A stretch of 64,000 nt of DNA, taken from positions 1 through 64,000 of the forward strand of contig JAIEPW010000052.1 in the NCBI GenBank assembly GCA_019748195.1, read 5' to 3'. Positions 16,541-26,484 of this stretch are shown in pieces. This stretch comes from Bryobacteraceae bacterium (GTDB lineage: Bacteria; Acidobacteriota; Terriglobia; Bryobacterales; Bryobacteraceae). Position 1 is the stretch's first letter. Every line of letters begins with the position of its first letter. A program made the position numbers and the translations under genes. A model generated the notes under the pieces. It made no database searches. It saw only the letters and a program-made list of their open reading frames with translations, and was not told the DNA's origin.

Positions 16541-17440
16541 TTACAGCTTCAACCGGTCCATTTCCGCGCGGATGTATTCGCCGTCCTCGGCGGGATAGCG
16601 GATCTCGCCGATCAGGTTCTTCTCCTTGGCGACGGCCCAGGCGAGGCTTTCGCCCGCGGGCAGGATCGCGGGCTGGGAGCGGAACGCGGGGTCGGAGAAA
16701 GCTTCGCGCGGGTCGATCCAGGTCCAGCCGCAGGCCTGGAAATGCCGCAGCACATCGCCCAGAAAGTAAGCGTTCAGCACGTTGTAGTGGATCAGCAGGG
16801 TGTGCGGAATGGGGCGTCCGAAGACCTTGAGAGCCAACTGGTCGTAGTAGGAAGCGCGATCCCAGAGGTGCTGGAGGTAATAGTCGCGATAGGCGTTCTT
16901 GTCGAAGGGCTGGCCGGTCTGGAGGCGGGCGGCGAAGCGGCCGGCGATGTACCAGTCAGCATTGTCGATGGTGACGTGCGCGTTGCGGTAGCCATGGCGG
17001 GCGAGCAGCTCGCGCATGGCGTCGCGTTTGGCTGCGGTTTCGCCCTCGCGGAGCATGGGGAAGCGGAACCACTTCTCAAAGCGCGGAAACGGGGCGAGGG
17101 TTCGGTCGGCTTCCAGGAAGTCGGCGGAGAACTGCTCGAAGGTGGAGAGGTGGTAGGGCCGGTGGGTGTGGGTATGGTTGCCGATGCAGTGTCCGGCGCG
17201 GCCCCAGGCTCGGATGAGGTCGCGGCCTTCAGGCGGCACGGCGTTCCGGCCGATCACAAACGCGGCCGCCTTCCTCTTGTAATCGTCAAGTGTAGCCAGA
17301 AGAGCGGTTTGCCAGGAATCGCCGAGGGCGCGGCGGAGCGGTTCCCAGGAGAAATCGTCGATGGTCAGCGAGATCCGGCGGGCTCCGCCGGCTGCGCCGG
17401 CAGAGCCGGCGAGGACTCCGAGCGCCTGGCGTCGCGTCAC
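16541..17440 (-). CDS. Polysaccharide deacetylase (NodB-like, CE4)
   Basis: A Tat-like leader (MTRRQALGVLAGSAG) precedes a NodB domain. The metal/catalytic motif TIDD lies near residue 26, the NHTHTH metal triad near 90 and the FRFP motif near 125. Members remove N- or O-acetyl groups from cell-wall or capsular glycans. All main metal-site motifs are present, so it is probably an active exported enzyme. About 190 bases separate it from the DinB gene in the same orientation. Confidence 0.87.
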   Translation of the reverse strand: MTRRQALGVLAGSAGAAGGARRISLTIDDFSWEPLRRALGDSWQTALLATLDDYKRKAAAFVIGRNAVPPEGRDLIRAWGRAGHCIGNHTHTHRPYHLSTFEQFSADFLEADRTLAPFPRFEKWFRFPMLREGETAAKRDAMRELLARHGYRNAHVTIDNADWYIAGRFAARLQTGQPFDKNAYRDYYLQHLWDRASYYDQLALKVFGRPIPHTLLIHYNVLNAYFLGDVLRHFQACGWTWIDPREAFSDPAFRSQPAILPAGESLAWAVAKEKNLIGEIRYPAEDGEYIRAEMDRLKL

Positions 17441-17531
17441 GCCTCAGGCTATCACGCGGGGAAGAAGTGTTAGGGGTTTTCTCCTACTACCGCTCAGGGC
17501 TGTATGCGCCGATACAACATTAGGTTCAGAA

Positions 17532-18536
17532 ATGCCGGACAGACCCGAAGAGGCGCAGGCGAACGGAGCAGGGCTGCAAGTCGCGATGGACAGCTATCTA
17601 TCGGCGCTGATGGCGTTAGCCAGGATGATGGGCGAGGTCTGCCCGCAAGTGGGCGGTCCGTACGAGGACCGGATGCTGCGGCTGCGGCGAAGGCTGGCGT
17701 TCGACGCGACTCCGGAGAACATGGAGGAGACGCGGGAAGCGCTGGAAGCGGATCTGAAGGATTTCAGCGGCAAGGCGAGTTCCTACTACCGCAACATCTG
17801 GGGCGAGGCTCACGAGATGCTGGCGGTGGCCAAGGAGAACGCGGAGACGCTTTCGGGGCGGCACGCGTTTTATACCGCGCGTCTGAAGCAGTTCGCGCAG
17901 GACATGGAAGCGGCGGTGCTGCGGGATGACCCCGAGGAACTGCAGGCCGCGTTCGCGCTGCAGGCGGCGGGACTGCGGGAGTGCGTCGATTCGATGCACA
18001 AGGAAGTGGAAGGGCTGCTGGCGCGTTTCACGGCTCGCGTGGTGGGGCTGGAGCGGGGGTTTTCCTACATGCACGCGGGCGAGGATCCGCGCGCGGAGTT
18101 CCTGGACCGCAGCGACGTGGAGCGTCTTCTGGGCGACGGTCCGGTGCAGGGATTCGCGCTGGTAGTGTTCGAACTGCAGGGGCTGGCGCAGGTCCGGCGG
18201 CAGCACGGACATCCGGCGGCGGAAGGCATCCTGCGCGAATTCGGACAGCGGCTGCTGGATCGCATCCGGGCGACCGACCGTGTGGCGCAGTGGGACGACA
18301 CGCGATTTCTGGCAATCATTCGGGGCAGCATCCAGGACGCGGTGGCGCGGACCTCGAAGATCCATTTCTGGCTGGAAGGGAGGTACCCGATCGCGTCGCC
18401 CTATGGGGCCACCTACGCGGAGATCAACGTCGGGGTGCGGTACCTGGAACCTCTGCCGGGCGAAACGCAGGGCGCGTTTCTGGCGCGGGTGGACCTGCCG
18501 GAACCTCAAGCGGCGGCCGACGCGGGCGCTGCCTGA
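17532..18536 (+). CDS. Helical sensor with degenerate GGDEF domain
   Basis: The N-terminal half (about 1-180) is helical and charged with no recognised sensor family. Residues about 190-320 have the GGDEF diguanylate-cyclase fold (FALVVFELQGLAQVRRQHGHPAAEGILREFGQRL, where the usual D-FK-N-G-G-LL pattern is recognisable). The signature R-x-GGDEF is replaced by Q-WDDTRF, so cyclase activity is unlikely. Such domains may bind GTP or serve as protein contacts. The ATG at 17532 is chosen because homologous composition starts there; the frame is open to 17361. Confidence 0.65.
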   Translation: MPDRPEEAQANGAGLQVAMDSYLSALMALARMMGEVCPQVGGPYEDRMLRLRRRLAFDATPENMEETREALEADLKDFSGKASSYYRNIWGEAHEMLAVAKENAETLSGRHAFYTARLKQFAQDMEAAVLRDDPEELQAAFALQAAGLRECVDSMHKEVEGLLARFTARVVGLERGFSYMHAGEDPRAEFLDRSDVERLLGDGPVQGFALVVFELQGLAQVRRQHGHPAAEGILREFGQRLLDRIRATDRVAQWDDTRFLAIIRGSIQDAVARTSKIHFWLEGRYPIASPYGATYAEINVGVRYLEPLPGETQGAFLARVDLPEPQAAADAGAA

Positions 18537-18602
18537 GCGGCCGCAACTCACTCCAGCCGGCTGAAACTTGTACTACCCTCAGGGAGGGAGCGTACCGGAT
18601 CA

Positions 18603-19445
18603 TTGCTTTCATTTCGCAACAAGGGCGTGCTGGTGACGGGCGCGGGCCGCGGCGTCGGCAAGCGGCTGGCCATCGGTTTCGCGGCGGCGGGTGCGCGGGT
18701 CGGATTGCTGGCGCGGAGCAAAGCCGAATTGGATCTGTGCGATCTGGAGATCGAGCACGGCGGGGGAACCGCGCTGCGCATCAGGGCTGACGTTACCGAC
18801 TACGAGCAGATGTGCGCCGCGGCGGAGCGGATGAAGGTGACGTACGGCGGGCTGCATGTGCTGATCTGCGCGGCGGGCGTGATGGGTCCGGTGGGTCCGC
18901 TGGCCGACAACTCTCCCCGGCAGTGGTGGGACGCGATGCAGACCAACACCCTGGGCGTGGTGCATAGCGTGAAGGCCGTTCTGCCGTGGATGATCGAGAA
19001 CCGGACGGGGAAGATCGTGGTGCTGCTGGGGGCGGGCGCGGCGGGGCCTCGCGCGAACCTGTCGGCTTACGCGTGCTCGAAAGCGGCGCTGGCGCGGCTG
19101 GTGGAGACGCTGGCCGAGGAAGTGCTGGATCACAACATACAGGTGAACGGGCTCGATCCGGGCGAGACCTACACGCATCAGACCGACGAACTGCTGCGGG
19201 CGGGGGAGCGGGCCGGCTGGCGCGAGATGGAAGAAGCGCAGCGCGTGCGGGCGTCGGGCGGGATCTCGGCCCAAAAACAGATTGACCTGGCCATGTTCCT
19301 GGCGTCCGAGCAATCGAATCACGTCACCGGGCGGTTCATCTCGGTGGAAGACGACTGGCGGCGGCTGCGGACGGCGACGATCGACCGCGATCTGTACACG
19401 CTGCGGAGGATGCAGCGGGCGCCCCGGCCGGTTCCGGCCCGCTAG
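18603..19445 (+). CDS. Short-chain dehydrogenase/reductase
   Basis: A Rossmann-fold SDR of 280 residues. TGAGRGVG is the NAD(P)-binding motif, CAAG replaces the usual NNAG, and YACSK carries the catalytic Tyr and Lys. The position of the catalytic Ser, 13 residues before the Tyr, is Gly (region LLGAGAAGP), so catalysis may be impaired or use another residue. TTG start with AGGGAGGG about 13 bases upstream. The substrate is unknown. Confidence 0.8.
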   Translation: MLSFRNKGVLVTGAGRGVGKRLAIGFAAAGARVGLLARSKAELDLCDLEIEHGGGTALRIRADVTDYEQMCAAAERMKVTYGGLHVLICAAGVMGPVGPLADNSPRQWWDAMQTNTLGVVHSVKAVLPWMIENRTGKIVVLLGAGAAGPRANLSAYACSKAALARLVETLAEEVLDHNIQVNGLDPGETYTHQTDELLRAGERAGWREMEEAQRVRASGGISAQKQIDLAMFLASEQSNHVTGRFISVEDDWRRLRTATIDRDLYTLRRMQRAPRPVPAR

Positions 19446-19519
19446 CCCCACCGCTGGCGCGGACCGCGCCCGACATTCGATAATCAAAGCTTCAAGTTCA
19501 CGGCACGTCAGGAGCCCGA

Positions 19520-20974
19520 TTGTCCCTAGAAGACGATTTGTTGAAGCAGAGGCTGGAGCGCACGCGCGAGATCGAAGCGTTGGGCTTCCAGCCGTACGGG
19601 AGACGCTTCGATTACAGCATCACGATTCCGGAGATCCTGGAGCGGTACTCGGCGAAGACGGGCGAGGAACTGGAGGCGGAGCGCGTTCCGCTGCGCATCG
19701 CCGGGCGGATCGCAACCGTGCGGCGCATGGGGAAGGCCGGTTTCGCGCACCTGCTGCAGAACGGCGCGAAGGTCCAGGTGTACATCCGCAAGGACGCGGT
19801 TCCGGCGCGGGACTATCAGTTGTACGAGTATCTCGACCTGGGCGATATCATCGGCGTGGAAGGCTACCTGTTCCGCACCCGCACCGGCGAGTTGAGCGTG
19901 CACGCCGAGAAGCTGGAGTTCCTGTCGAAGACGCTGCTGAGCATGCCCGAGAAGTGGCACGGGCTGGAGGACATCGAGATCCGCTACCGGCAGCGGTATC
20001 TGGACCTGATCTCGAGTCCGGAATCGCGGGAAGTATTCGTGAAGCGTGCGAAGCTGATCGGATCGCTGCGGCGGCAACTGGAGGCGCGGGGCTATATCGA
20101 GGTGGAGACGCCGATGCTGCAGCGGATCTACGGCGGGGCGGCGGCGCGGCCGTTCGTGACGCATCACAACACGCTGGATATCCCGCTGTACCTGCGGATC
20201 GCGCCGGAGTTGAACCTGAAGCGGCTGGTGGTGGGTGGCCTGGAGCGAGTCTACGAAATCAACCGCAACTTCCGGAACGAAGGCATCTCCTTCAAGCACA
20301 ATCCGGAGTTCACGATGCTGGAGTTTTACCAGGCGTACGCGGACTTCGAGGTGATGATGGACCTGTCGTGCGAGCTGCTGAAGCAGGCGGCGATCGACGT
20401 GACGGGCTCGGCGGTGGTGGAGTATCAGGGCGAGGCGCTCGATTTCGGCAACATCGAACGGCTGACGATGCAGCAGGCCGTGAAACGGCACGCGCCGGGC
20501 GAGAACTGGCAGGCGGCGGGCATGGATCTGGTGCATCTGTTCGAGCATCACGTGGAAGAGAAGCTGATCCAGCCGGTGATCATCTACGATTTCCCGGTGG
20601 AGATCTCGCCGCTGGCGATGCGCAAGCCCTCCGACCCGCGGTTTACGGACCGGTTTGAGATTTTCGCGTACCGGATGGAGATCGGCAACGCGTTCACGGA
20701 ACTCAACGATCCGCAGGAGCAGCGGCGGCGCTTCGATATGCAACTGGAGATGCGCGAGAAGGGCGACGAAGAAGCGCATCAAATGGACGAGGATTACATC
20801 CGGGCGTTGAGCTACGGGATGCCGCCGGCGGGCGGAGAGGGCATCGGGGTGGACCGGCTGACGATGCTGCTGACGAACCAGAGGTCGATCCGGGATGTGA
20901 TTCTGTTCCCGCAACTGCGGCCGGAGGGCGAGATCGGGATCGCCGCGAAGCTGCGCGAGCTCGACCCCACATGA
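19520..20974 (+). CDS. lysS: Lysyl-tRNA synthetase (class II)
   Basis: A 484-residue class II LysRS. The OB-fold anticodon-binding domain (about 55-150) is followed by a catalytic core with motif 2 ([13 protein letters not shown] then HNPEFTMLE) and motif 3 ([12 protein letters not shown]). TTG start with a GGAG ribosome site about 6 bases upstream. It charges tRNA-Lys in the cytoplasm. It is first in an overlapping operon: its TGA overlaps the ATG of the ABC permease by four bases. Confidence 0.95.
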   Translation: MSLEDDLLKQRLERTREIEALGFQPYGRRFDYSITIPEILERYSAKTGEELEAERVPLRIAGRIATVRRMGKAGFAHLLQNGAKVQVYIRKDAVPARDYQLYEYLDLGDIIGVEGYLFRTRTGELSVHAEKLEFLSKTLLSMPEKWHGLEDIEIRYRQRYLDLISSPESREVFVKRAKLIGSLRRQLEARGYIEVETPMLQRIYGGAAARPFVTHHNTLDIPLYLRIAPELNLKRLVVGGLERVYEINRNFRNEGISFKHNPEFTMLEFYQAYADFEVMMDLSCELLKQAAIDVTGSAVVEYQGEALDFGNIERLTMQQAVKRHAPGENWQAAGMDLVHLFEHHVEEKLIQPVIIYDFPVEISPLAMRKPSDPRFTDRFEIFAYRMEIGNAFTELNDPQEQRRRFDMQLEMREKGDEEAHQMDEDYIRALSYGMPPAGGEGIGVDRLTMLLTNQRSIRDVILFPQLRPEGEIGIAAKLRELDPT

Positions 20975-22206
20975 GGGAGTTTGAGCGCTTTGTCGCGGGG
21001 CGCTACCTGCGCGCGCGGCGGAAGCAGCGCGTCATCTCCGTGATCACGGTGATTTCGATCGTCGGGGTGGCGGCGGGGGTAATGGCGCTGGTGATCGCGC
21101 TGGCGATCAACAACGGGTTTCGCAGCACGCTGCAGCGCAACCTGCTGGGCGCGACGGCGCACGTTTCGATTCTGGAGAAGGAGCCGGGTTTCGGCATCAA
21201 CGACTGGCGCGAGACCGCGGCGCGGCTGCGGTCGATCCCCGGGGTGGTGAACGCGTCCCCGGGGCTGTATGGCAGCGTATTTCTCAGCGGGCCGCTGCAA
21301 AGCTCGGGCATGATCCTGAAGGGGATTCCGGTGGGCGAGGGCGCGCCTCCGGTGGACGCGCTGGTACACCTGAAGGAAGGCTCGCTTGACCGGCTGCGGG
21401 GCGCGCAGCGGGGGTATCCGGGGATCATCCTGGGAGCGCGGCTGGCGCAGGCCACGGGCATGACGCTGGAATCCGTGGCGCAGGTTCTGAATCCGCAGGG
21501 GGAGCTGACTCCCTTCGGTCCGCGTCCGGTGATGCACCGCTTCCGCGTGGTGGGCATCTTCGAGTCCGGATTCTTCGACCTGGATTCGGCCTGGGCGTTC
21601 ACGTCGATCGAGTCGGCGCAGAAAGCGCTGTCGCTGCCGGACGTGGTGAACTCGATCGAGTTGCGGCTGTCGGATCTTGACCGGGCGGATGAGGCGGCGC
21701 GGGCGGCGGGGCCGCTGATCGGCGGCAAGCTGGCCGCGACCACGTGGGGCGAGCAGAACCGGCAGATCTGGAACGCGCTGCGCATGGAGCGCAACGTGAC
21801 GGTGATCACGGTGGGGCTGATTCAACTGGTGGCGGCGCTGAACATCCTGATCACGCTGGTGATGATCGTGATGGAGAAGCACCGCGACATCGCGCTGCTG
21901 ATGGCGATGGGCGCGCGGGAGAGGCAGATCCGGCGAATCTTCGTGATGCAGGGGCTGTTCATCGGGGCGATCGGAACGGCCATCGGGCTCGCCGCGGGGT
22001 ACACGATCTGCTATTTCGCGGATCGCTACCAATGGCTGTCGCTGGACCAGCAGGTTTATGCGCTGAGCTATGTGCCTTTCGATCCGCGGTGGATGGACGC
22101 GATCTGGATCACCGGCGCGGCGATGGGCATCAGTTTCGCGGCGTCGATTTACCCGGCGCGCAACGCGTCGCGAATCGTCCCGGTGGAGATGCTGCGGTAC
22201 GAATGA
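20971..22206 (+). CDS. LolC/LolE-type ABC transporter permease
   Basis: A membrane helix near residues 22-50, a large periplasmic MacB-like domain (about 50-270) and three C-terminal helices with the FtsX-type core ([23 protein letters not shown]). This is the topology of the lipoprotein-releasing permease that passes outer-membrane lipoproteins to LolA. No LolD ATPase gene lies next to it; the partner must be encoded elsewhere. It overlaps lysS upstream and the glycosyltransferase downstream by four bases each. Confidence 0.87.
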   Translation: MREFERFVAGRYLRARRKQRVISVITVISIVGVAAGVMALVIALAINNGFRSTLQRNLLGATAHVSILEKEPGFGINDWRETAARLRSIPGVVNASPGLYGSVFLSGPLQSSGMILKGIPVGEGAPPVDALVHLKEGSLDRLRGAQRGYPGIILGARLAQATGMTLESVAQVLNPQGELTPFGPRPVMHRFRVVGIFESGFFDLDSAWAFTSIESAQKALSLPDVVNSIELRLSDLDRADEAARAAGPLIGGKLAATTWGEQNRQIWNALRMERNVTVITVGLIQLVAALNILITLVMIVMEKHRDIALLMAMGARERQIRRIFVMQGLFIGAIGTAIGLAAGYTICYFADRYQWLSLDQQVYALSYVPFDPRWMDAIWITGAAMGISFAASIYPARNASRIVPVEMLRYE

Positions 22207-23273
22207 TGCGCATCGTCGTGGACGCGAGTTCGGTTCTGCTGCGCAGCGCGGGGGTCAAGAATTATGTCTGGCACTGGGTGAATGCGATGCGCGGGATCGC
22301 CGGGAGGGACGCGATCCGGGCGTTTCCGTTCCTGGGGGACCTGGGAGCGCTGAATCACCAGGGGTCGCCCTATCCGGCGCTGCCGACGCTGGCACGGCTG
22401 GCGCTAGTTTACGGAGCGAACGTGCCCGGTCCCTGGCTGGACCTGCTGCATCGCGGCTGCGAGGTGTTTCATGCGTCCAACCAGACGCGGATCGCGCCCC
22501 GGCGCATGAAGCTGACGGCGACGATCCACGATCTGACCTGCTTTCTGATGCCCGAGCTGCATACGCGGGGGAACGTGGGCGCGGATCGAGACTTCGCGCG
22601 CGGGATCCTGGCGCGCGCGGACCGGCTGATCGCGGTGAGCGAGAATACGCGCCGGGATGCGATCGAAGTGTTGAAGCTGGACCCCGGCCGCGTGGAGACG
22701 ATCTACTCCGGCGTTCCGGATTCGTTTTTCGTCGCGAAGCCGGCGGCGCGATCGAGGCCGTACGTGCTGTTCGTGGGAACCATCGAGCCCCGCAAGAACC
22801 TCGGCGCGCTGCTGGACGCGTGGAAGCAGGTGAAGGCGCGGGAGCGATTCGACCTGATCATCGCCGGGCCGGCTGGTTGGAGTTCGGAACGGACCCTGCA
22901 GCGGATTCGGGCGGAGTCAGTGTATCGCGGTTATGTGCCGGAAGCGGAGATGCCCGGCCTGACGGCGGGCGCCACGGCGTTCGTGTATCCGTCGCTGTAC
23001 GAGGGATTCGGATTTCCGGTGGCGCAAGCGATGGCGGCCGGGGTTCCGGTGGTGACCTCGAACACGTCGTGCCTTCCGGAGGTGGCGGCGGAGGCGGCGC
23101 TGTATGCGGACCCGCGCAGCGCGACGGAGATCGCGGCGCAGTTGGATCGCGTGCTGGAATCCGAATCGTTGCGAACGCGCATGGCGGCGGCGGGGCGGGA
23201 GCGGGCTCGCGCCTACCGCTGGGACAATTGCGCGCGCGCGTCGCTGCGTTTCTTTGAGCGCGTCGCGGGTTAG
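22203..23273 (+). CDS. Glycosyltransferase family 4 (GT-B fold)
   Basis: A 356-residue GT-B enzyme. The acceptor domain is N-terminal. The C-terminal donor domain has FVGTIEPRKNL, then the E-x7-E-like nucleotide-sugar motif in SLYEGFGFPVAQAMAAG with VVTSNTSCLPEV. It is predicted to transfer a sugar from a nucleotide donor in envelope polysaccharide or glycolipid synthesis. Its ATG overlaps the permease stop (ATGATGC), and its end overlaps the convergent RNase R gene by four bases. Confidence 0.9.
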   Translation: MMRIVVDASSVLLRSAGVKNYVWHWVNAMRGIAGRDAIRAFPFLGDLGALNHQGSPYPALPTLARLALVYGANVPGPWLDLLHRGCEVFHASNQTRIAPRRMKLTATIHDLTCFLMPELHTRGNVGADRDFARGILARADRLIAVSENTRRDAIEVLKLDPGRVETIYSGVPDSFFVAKPAARSRPYVLFVGTIEPRKNLGALLDAWKQVKARERFDLIIAGPAGWSSERTLQRIRAESVYRGYVPEAEMPGLTAGATAFVYPSLYEGFGFPVAQAMAAGVPVVTSNTSCLPEVAAEAALYADPRSATEIAAQLDRVLESESLRTRMAAAGRERARAYRWDNCARASLRFFERVAG

Positions 23274-25576
23274 CCCCGGCGCTTCTTGCCTTTCGGGCGA
23301 TCCTCCACCACCGAGAACTGAAGCTTCTTTTCCACCGCGTCCACGCGGTCCAGCCGGACGCGGACAGCGTCGCCGATGGAGTACTTGCGGCGGGAGCGTT
23401 CGCCGATGATCTGGCGGGAGTTCTCCTGGTAGGCGAAACGCTCGCCCGGCAGCGTATCGATGGGCACCAGGCCCTCCACGTACAGGTGTTCGAGTTCCAC
23501 GAAGAAGCCGAAGCGAGTGGTGGAGATGATCAGCCCCGGAAACTCCTCGCCCACGCGATCGATCATGAATTTGGCTTTCTTCCATTCCACGAGCTCGCGT
23601 TCCGCCTCGGCGGCGCGGCGCTCGCTGAAGGACGTATCGCCGGCGATCTCGCGGAGCTGATCGAGGGAGTAGCGGGGCGGTTGCGCATCGAGCCACGCGC
23701 CCAGCACGCGATGCACGATCAGGTCCGGGTAACGGCGGATGGGCGAGGTGAAGTGCGTATAGTGCCCGGCGGCGAGGGCGAAGTGGCCGAGGTTCTTTTC
23801 GCTGTAACGAGCCTGCTTCAGACTCCGCAGCATCAGGTAACTGAGAATGCGCTCCTCCGGCTTGCCTTCGATCCTCGCTACCAGGCGCTGGTAGTGCCGT
23901 GAACTGATGGCGACCTCGCGCGGCGTTTCGATGTCACGCCGGGACTTGCGGCCATCGCGGTGGTGGTGCACGTTGCGATGCTTCTGGATGGGGATCGCGC
24001 CGACGCCGAGCGAGTAGCCGAAGTGCGCCGCCACCTGCTCGAAGTCCAGGACGCGTTTGGGATCGGGCAGTTCGTGGACGCGGTGCAGGGAGGGCAGCTC
24101 GAGGTTCTCCAGGTGGGAGGCGACGGCCTCGTTGGCCGCCAGCATGAACTCCTCGATAATGCGGTGGGCGATGTTGCGGGGCGCGCGCAGCACGCCGGTC
24201 ATCTCGCCGAACTCGTTGAACTCGATCAGCGGCTCCGGCAGGTCGAAGTCGATGGAGCCGCGGCGGACGCGCTTGCGGTTCAGAACGACTTCGAGTTCGC
24301 GCATCAGCTCGAAACGGCGGATCAGCGGAGCGTAGCGCTCGCGCATGCCGGCGTCGCCTTCCAGCAGGGCGTGGACGCTGGTATAGGTCATGCGTTCGGC
24401 GCTGCGGATCACGCCGCGGCAAAACTCCTGACGGACGACATCCCCCTGATGATCGATTTCGAGCAGCGCACTCATCACCAGGCGATCCTGGCGGGGACGG
24501 AGGGAACAGATATCGGTGGAAAGCTCCATCGGAAGCATGGGCACGGCGCGATCCGGGAAGTAGACGCTGGTGCCGCGCATCGCGGCTTCCAGATCGATGG
24601 GGGAGCCGGGCCGCACGTAGTGGCTGACGTCGGCGATGTGAACCTGGAGAGCGAAGTTGCCCCCGGGCAGTTTCTCCACCCACACAGCGTCGTCGAAATC
24701 GCGGGCGGTTTCGCCGTCGATGGTGACGATGTCGAGGTCGCGAAAATCGCGGCGGCCGCGCAGGTCGTCCTCGGTGACCTGCGCGGGAACGCGCCGGGCG
24801 GCGGCCAGCACCGGATCCGGAAACCGGTGCGGGATGTGGTGCTTGCGGATCATGATCTCGACGTCGACGCCGAAATCATCAGGCCGTCCCAGGACTTCCA
24901 CCACGCGTCCCGAGTATTCGCCGCCGTCCTCGCCGAAGTCCAGGACTTCGACGTTGACCACCATGCCTTCCAGGTCCTCCACTTCGCGGATGTCGAGGGG
25001 TTGGACGCCCACTCGATCCACGGGCGGTTGAGCGTCCGGGATTTCCATGCCGGGAACGATGCGGATCCACTGCTGGATGCGATCGTCGTGGGGCGCGACG
25101 AAGTTGCCGCGCTTGCGGATCTTGAATTCGCCGACCACGGTAGCGTGGGCGCGGCGGAGCACGCGGACGATTTCGCCGTCGGCGCGGCCGCCCGGCTTGA
25201 TGAAGGCGACGCGGGCCAGCACGCTGTCGCCGTGCATCGCCTTTTCCGCGGAATCGCGCGGGATGTAGAGATCGCCCTCGATACCGGGCACGGGCTTGTC
25301 CGGAATCACAAAGCCGTAGCCGTCGCGGTGCATGTTCAGGCGGCCGACAACGAACTCATGAGTGGCGCCCGGCAGCACGAAATGGCCGGACTTCATCTCG
25401 ATCAGGTCGCCCTTCGCGGCCAGCCGCTCCAGCGTGGCTTCCAGCTCCTGGCGCGCCTCGCCCTTCAATCCCAGCTCGCGCACCAACTGTTTGAAACTGG
25501 TTCGCCCCTTGGGAAGGTCGCCGATGTGTGCCAACAGTTCGCGGTCGGTCAATCTCCTTTGATTATATTGGTCCAC
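23270..25576 (-). CDS. rnr: Ribonuclease R
   Basis: A 768-residue 3'-5' exoribonuclease of the RNase II/R family. It has an N-terminal winged helix (FKQLVRELGLKG), cold-shock domains, the RNB catalytic domain with the aspartate cluster TIDGETARDFDDAVW, HFTSPIRRYPDL, and a C-terminal S1 domain ending in a basic tail (KGKKRRG). It degrades structured RNA. The GTG at 25576 is the upstream limit set by homology; starts further inside are possible, as an AAAGGAG lies about 15-20 bases downstream of that GTG. Confidence 0.93.
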   Translation of the reverse strand: MDQYNQRRLTDRELLAHIGDLPKGRTSFKQLVRELGLKGEARQELEATLERLAAKGDLIEMKSGHFVLPGATHEFVVGRLNMHRDGYGFVIPDKPVPGIEGDLYIPRDSAEKAMHGDSVLARVAFIKPGGRADGEIVRVLRRAHATVVGEFKIRKRGNFVAPHDDRIQQWIRIVPGMEIPDAQPPVDRVGVQPLDIREVEDLEGMVVNVEVLDFGEDGGEYSGRVVEVLGRPDDFGVDVEIMIRKHHIPHRFPDPVLAAARRVPAQVTEDDLRGRRDFRDLDIVTIDGETARDFDDAVWVEKLPGGNFALQVHIADVSHYVRPGSPIDLEAAMRGTSVYFPDRAVPMLPMELSTDICSLRPRQDRLVMSALLEIDHQGDVVRQEFCRGVIRSAERMTYTSVHALLEGDAGMRERYAPLIRRFELMRELEVVLNRKRVRRGSIDFDLPEPLIEFNEFGEMTGVLRAPRNIAHRIIEEFMLAANEAVASHLENLELPSLHRVHELPDPKRVLDFEQVAAHFGYSLGVGAIPIQKHRNVHHHRDGRKSRRDIETPREVAISSRHYQRLVARIEGKPEERILSYLMLRSLKQARYSEKNLGHFALAAGHYTHFTSPIRRYPDLIVHRVLGAWLDAQPPRYSLDQLREIAGDTSFSERRAAEAERELVEWKKAKFMIDRVGEEFPGLIISTTRFGFFVELEHLYVEGLVPIDTLPGERFAYQENSRQIIGERSRRKYSIGDAVRVRLDRVDAVEKKLQFSVVEDRPKGKKRRG

Positions 25577-26059
25577 ATGGAACTGCACGTTGTCTCTCTT
25601 GAGACCCCGGAGAACGGGAACCTGATTCTGGGACAGAGCCACTTCATCAAGACCGTGGAGGACCTCTACGAAGCGATCGTGAACACGACCGCGGCGATGA
25701 AGTTCGGAGTGGCGTTCAACGAAGCGTCGGGGGCGTGCCTGACGAGGGTGGACGGCAACGATGAAGATCTGCAGGCGCTGGCGGCGCGAAACGCGATGGC
25801 CGTGGGCGCGGGTCACCTGTTTGTGATTGCCCTGCGCGACGGCTATCCGATCAACATACTGGGGAGGATTCGGGATGTTCCGGAGGTGGCGAGCATCTTC
25901 TGCGCCACGGCGAATCCGCTGCAGGTGATCGTCGCGGAGACGGAGCAGGGCAGGGGTGTTCTCGGCGTGGTGGATGGGAGCTCGCCCAAGGGGTTGGAGG
26001 ACAGCGAGGGAGTGCAGTGGCGCAAGGATCTGCTGCGGAAGATCGGGTACAAGCGGTAG
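25577..26059 (+). CDS. Adenosine-specific kinase (PF04008 type)
   Basis: A 160-residue single-domain protein. Blocks such as GQSHFIKTVEDLYEAIV, KFGVAFNEASG and FCATANPLQVIVAE match the small adenosine-specific kinase family known structurally from archaea. It is predicted to bind adenosine or its nucleotides; the physiological role is unclear. The ATG directly abuts the furthest RNase R start on the other strand. A TATATT (25564-25569) lies 7 bases upstream, so the mRNA may be leaderless. Confidence 0.83.
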   Translation: MELHVVSLETPENGNLILGQSHFIKTVEDLYEAIVNTTAAMKFGVAFNEASGACLTRVDGNDEDLQALAARNAMAVGAGHLFVIALRDGYPINILGRIRDVPEVASIFCATANPLQVIVAETEQGRGVLGVVDGSSPKGLEDSEGVQWRKDLLRKIGYKR

Positions 26060-26484
26060 CCACAACCACCACCGACAACCGTTTGTCCAGGGCGCGGAAG
26101 GCAGCTTCCACCGTTTCGATCGGAGTGGGAACGCCGATATCCAGGATCGATTCGAGTTCGGCGGCTCCGACTCCAAGCTTGCGAGCTAACACCAGGCGAC
26201 GCATGCCAGAGCGCCGGAGGGCCTGACGCAGCCGCAACTTGGCCTGAGTCAGAAGCGGCAACACTACCCAGCGCGCCCGAGGGCTTCCGCGGTTCTTAGG
26301 CCGGGGCAAGGCGACTCCGCGGTCTATACAGTCCTCAATGAGACAGGTCAGCAGGTCCTGAGCCATGTCAATCGATGGGAGTCGCCTTGAGTGACGCCGT
26401 AAGTGAATCGGGAAGATGAACGACATAGCCGCCATCGGATTCCCGGCGAAACGTGGCGGCGTAACGGAACCCTGAGTTGTTCAT
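26060..26484 (-). pseudogene. hicB: hicB antitoxin relic with two frameshifts
   Basis: Read leftwards from the ATG at 26484, the frame gives MNNSGFRYAATF then GGYVVHLPDSLT, the HicB N-terminus. It is interrupted within a few codons: GVTQGDS, the HicB GDT-type motif, follows in a second frame, and DMAQDLL with GVALPRPK in a third. The C-terminal HTH-like part (LVLARKLGVGAAELESIL ... AFRALDKRLSV) stays open and runs, with no stop of its own, into the opposite-strand kinase gene (stop at 25851). At least two indels have broken the gene. Its ATG overlaps the hicA-like stop, the usual hicAB arrangement. Confidence 0.72.

Noticed and set aside
23960-25576. N-terminal 539 codons of the plus-strand ORF ending in the adenosine kinase
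   Set aside because: Antisense to RNase R; only the part from 25577 has family homology.
25577-26176. 200-residue N-terminal extension of RNase R
   Set aside because: It is antisense to the adenosine-specific kinase and has shadow-frame composition.
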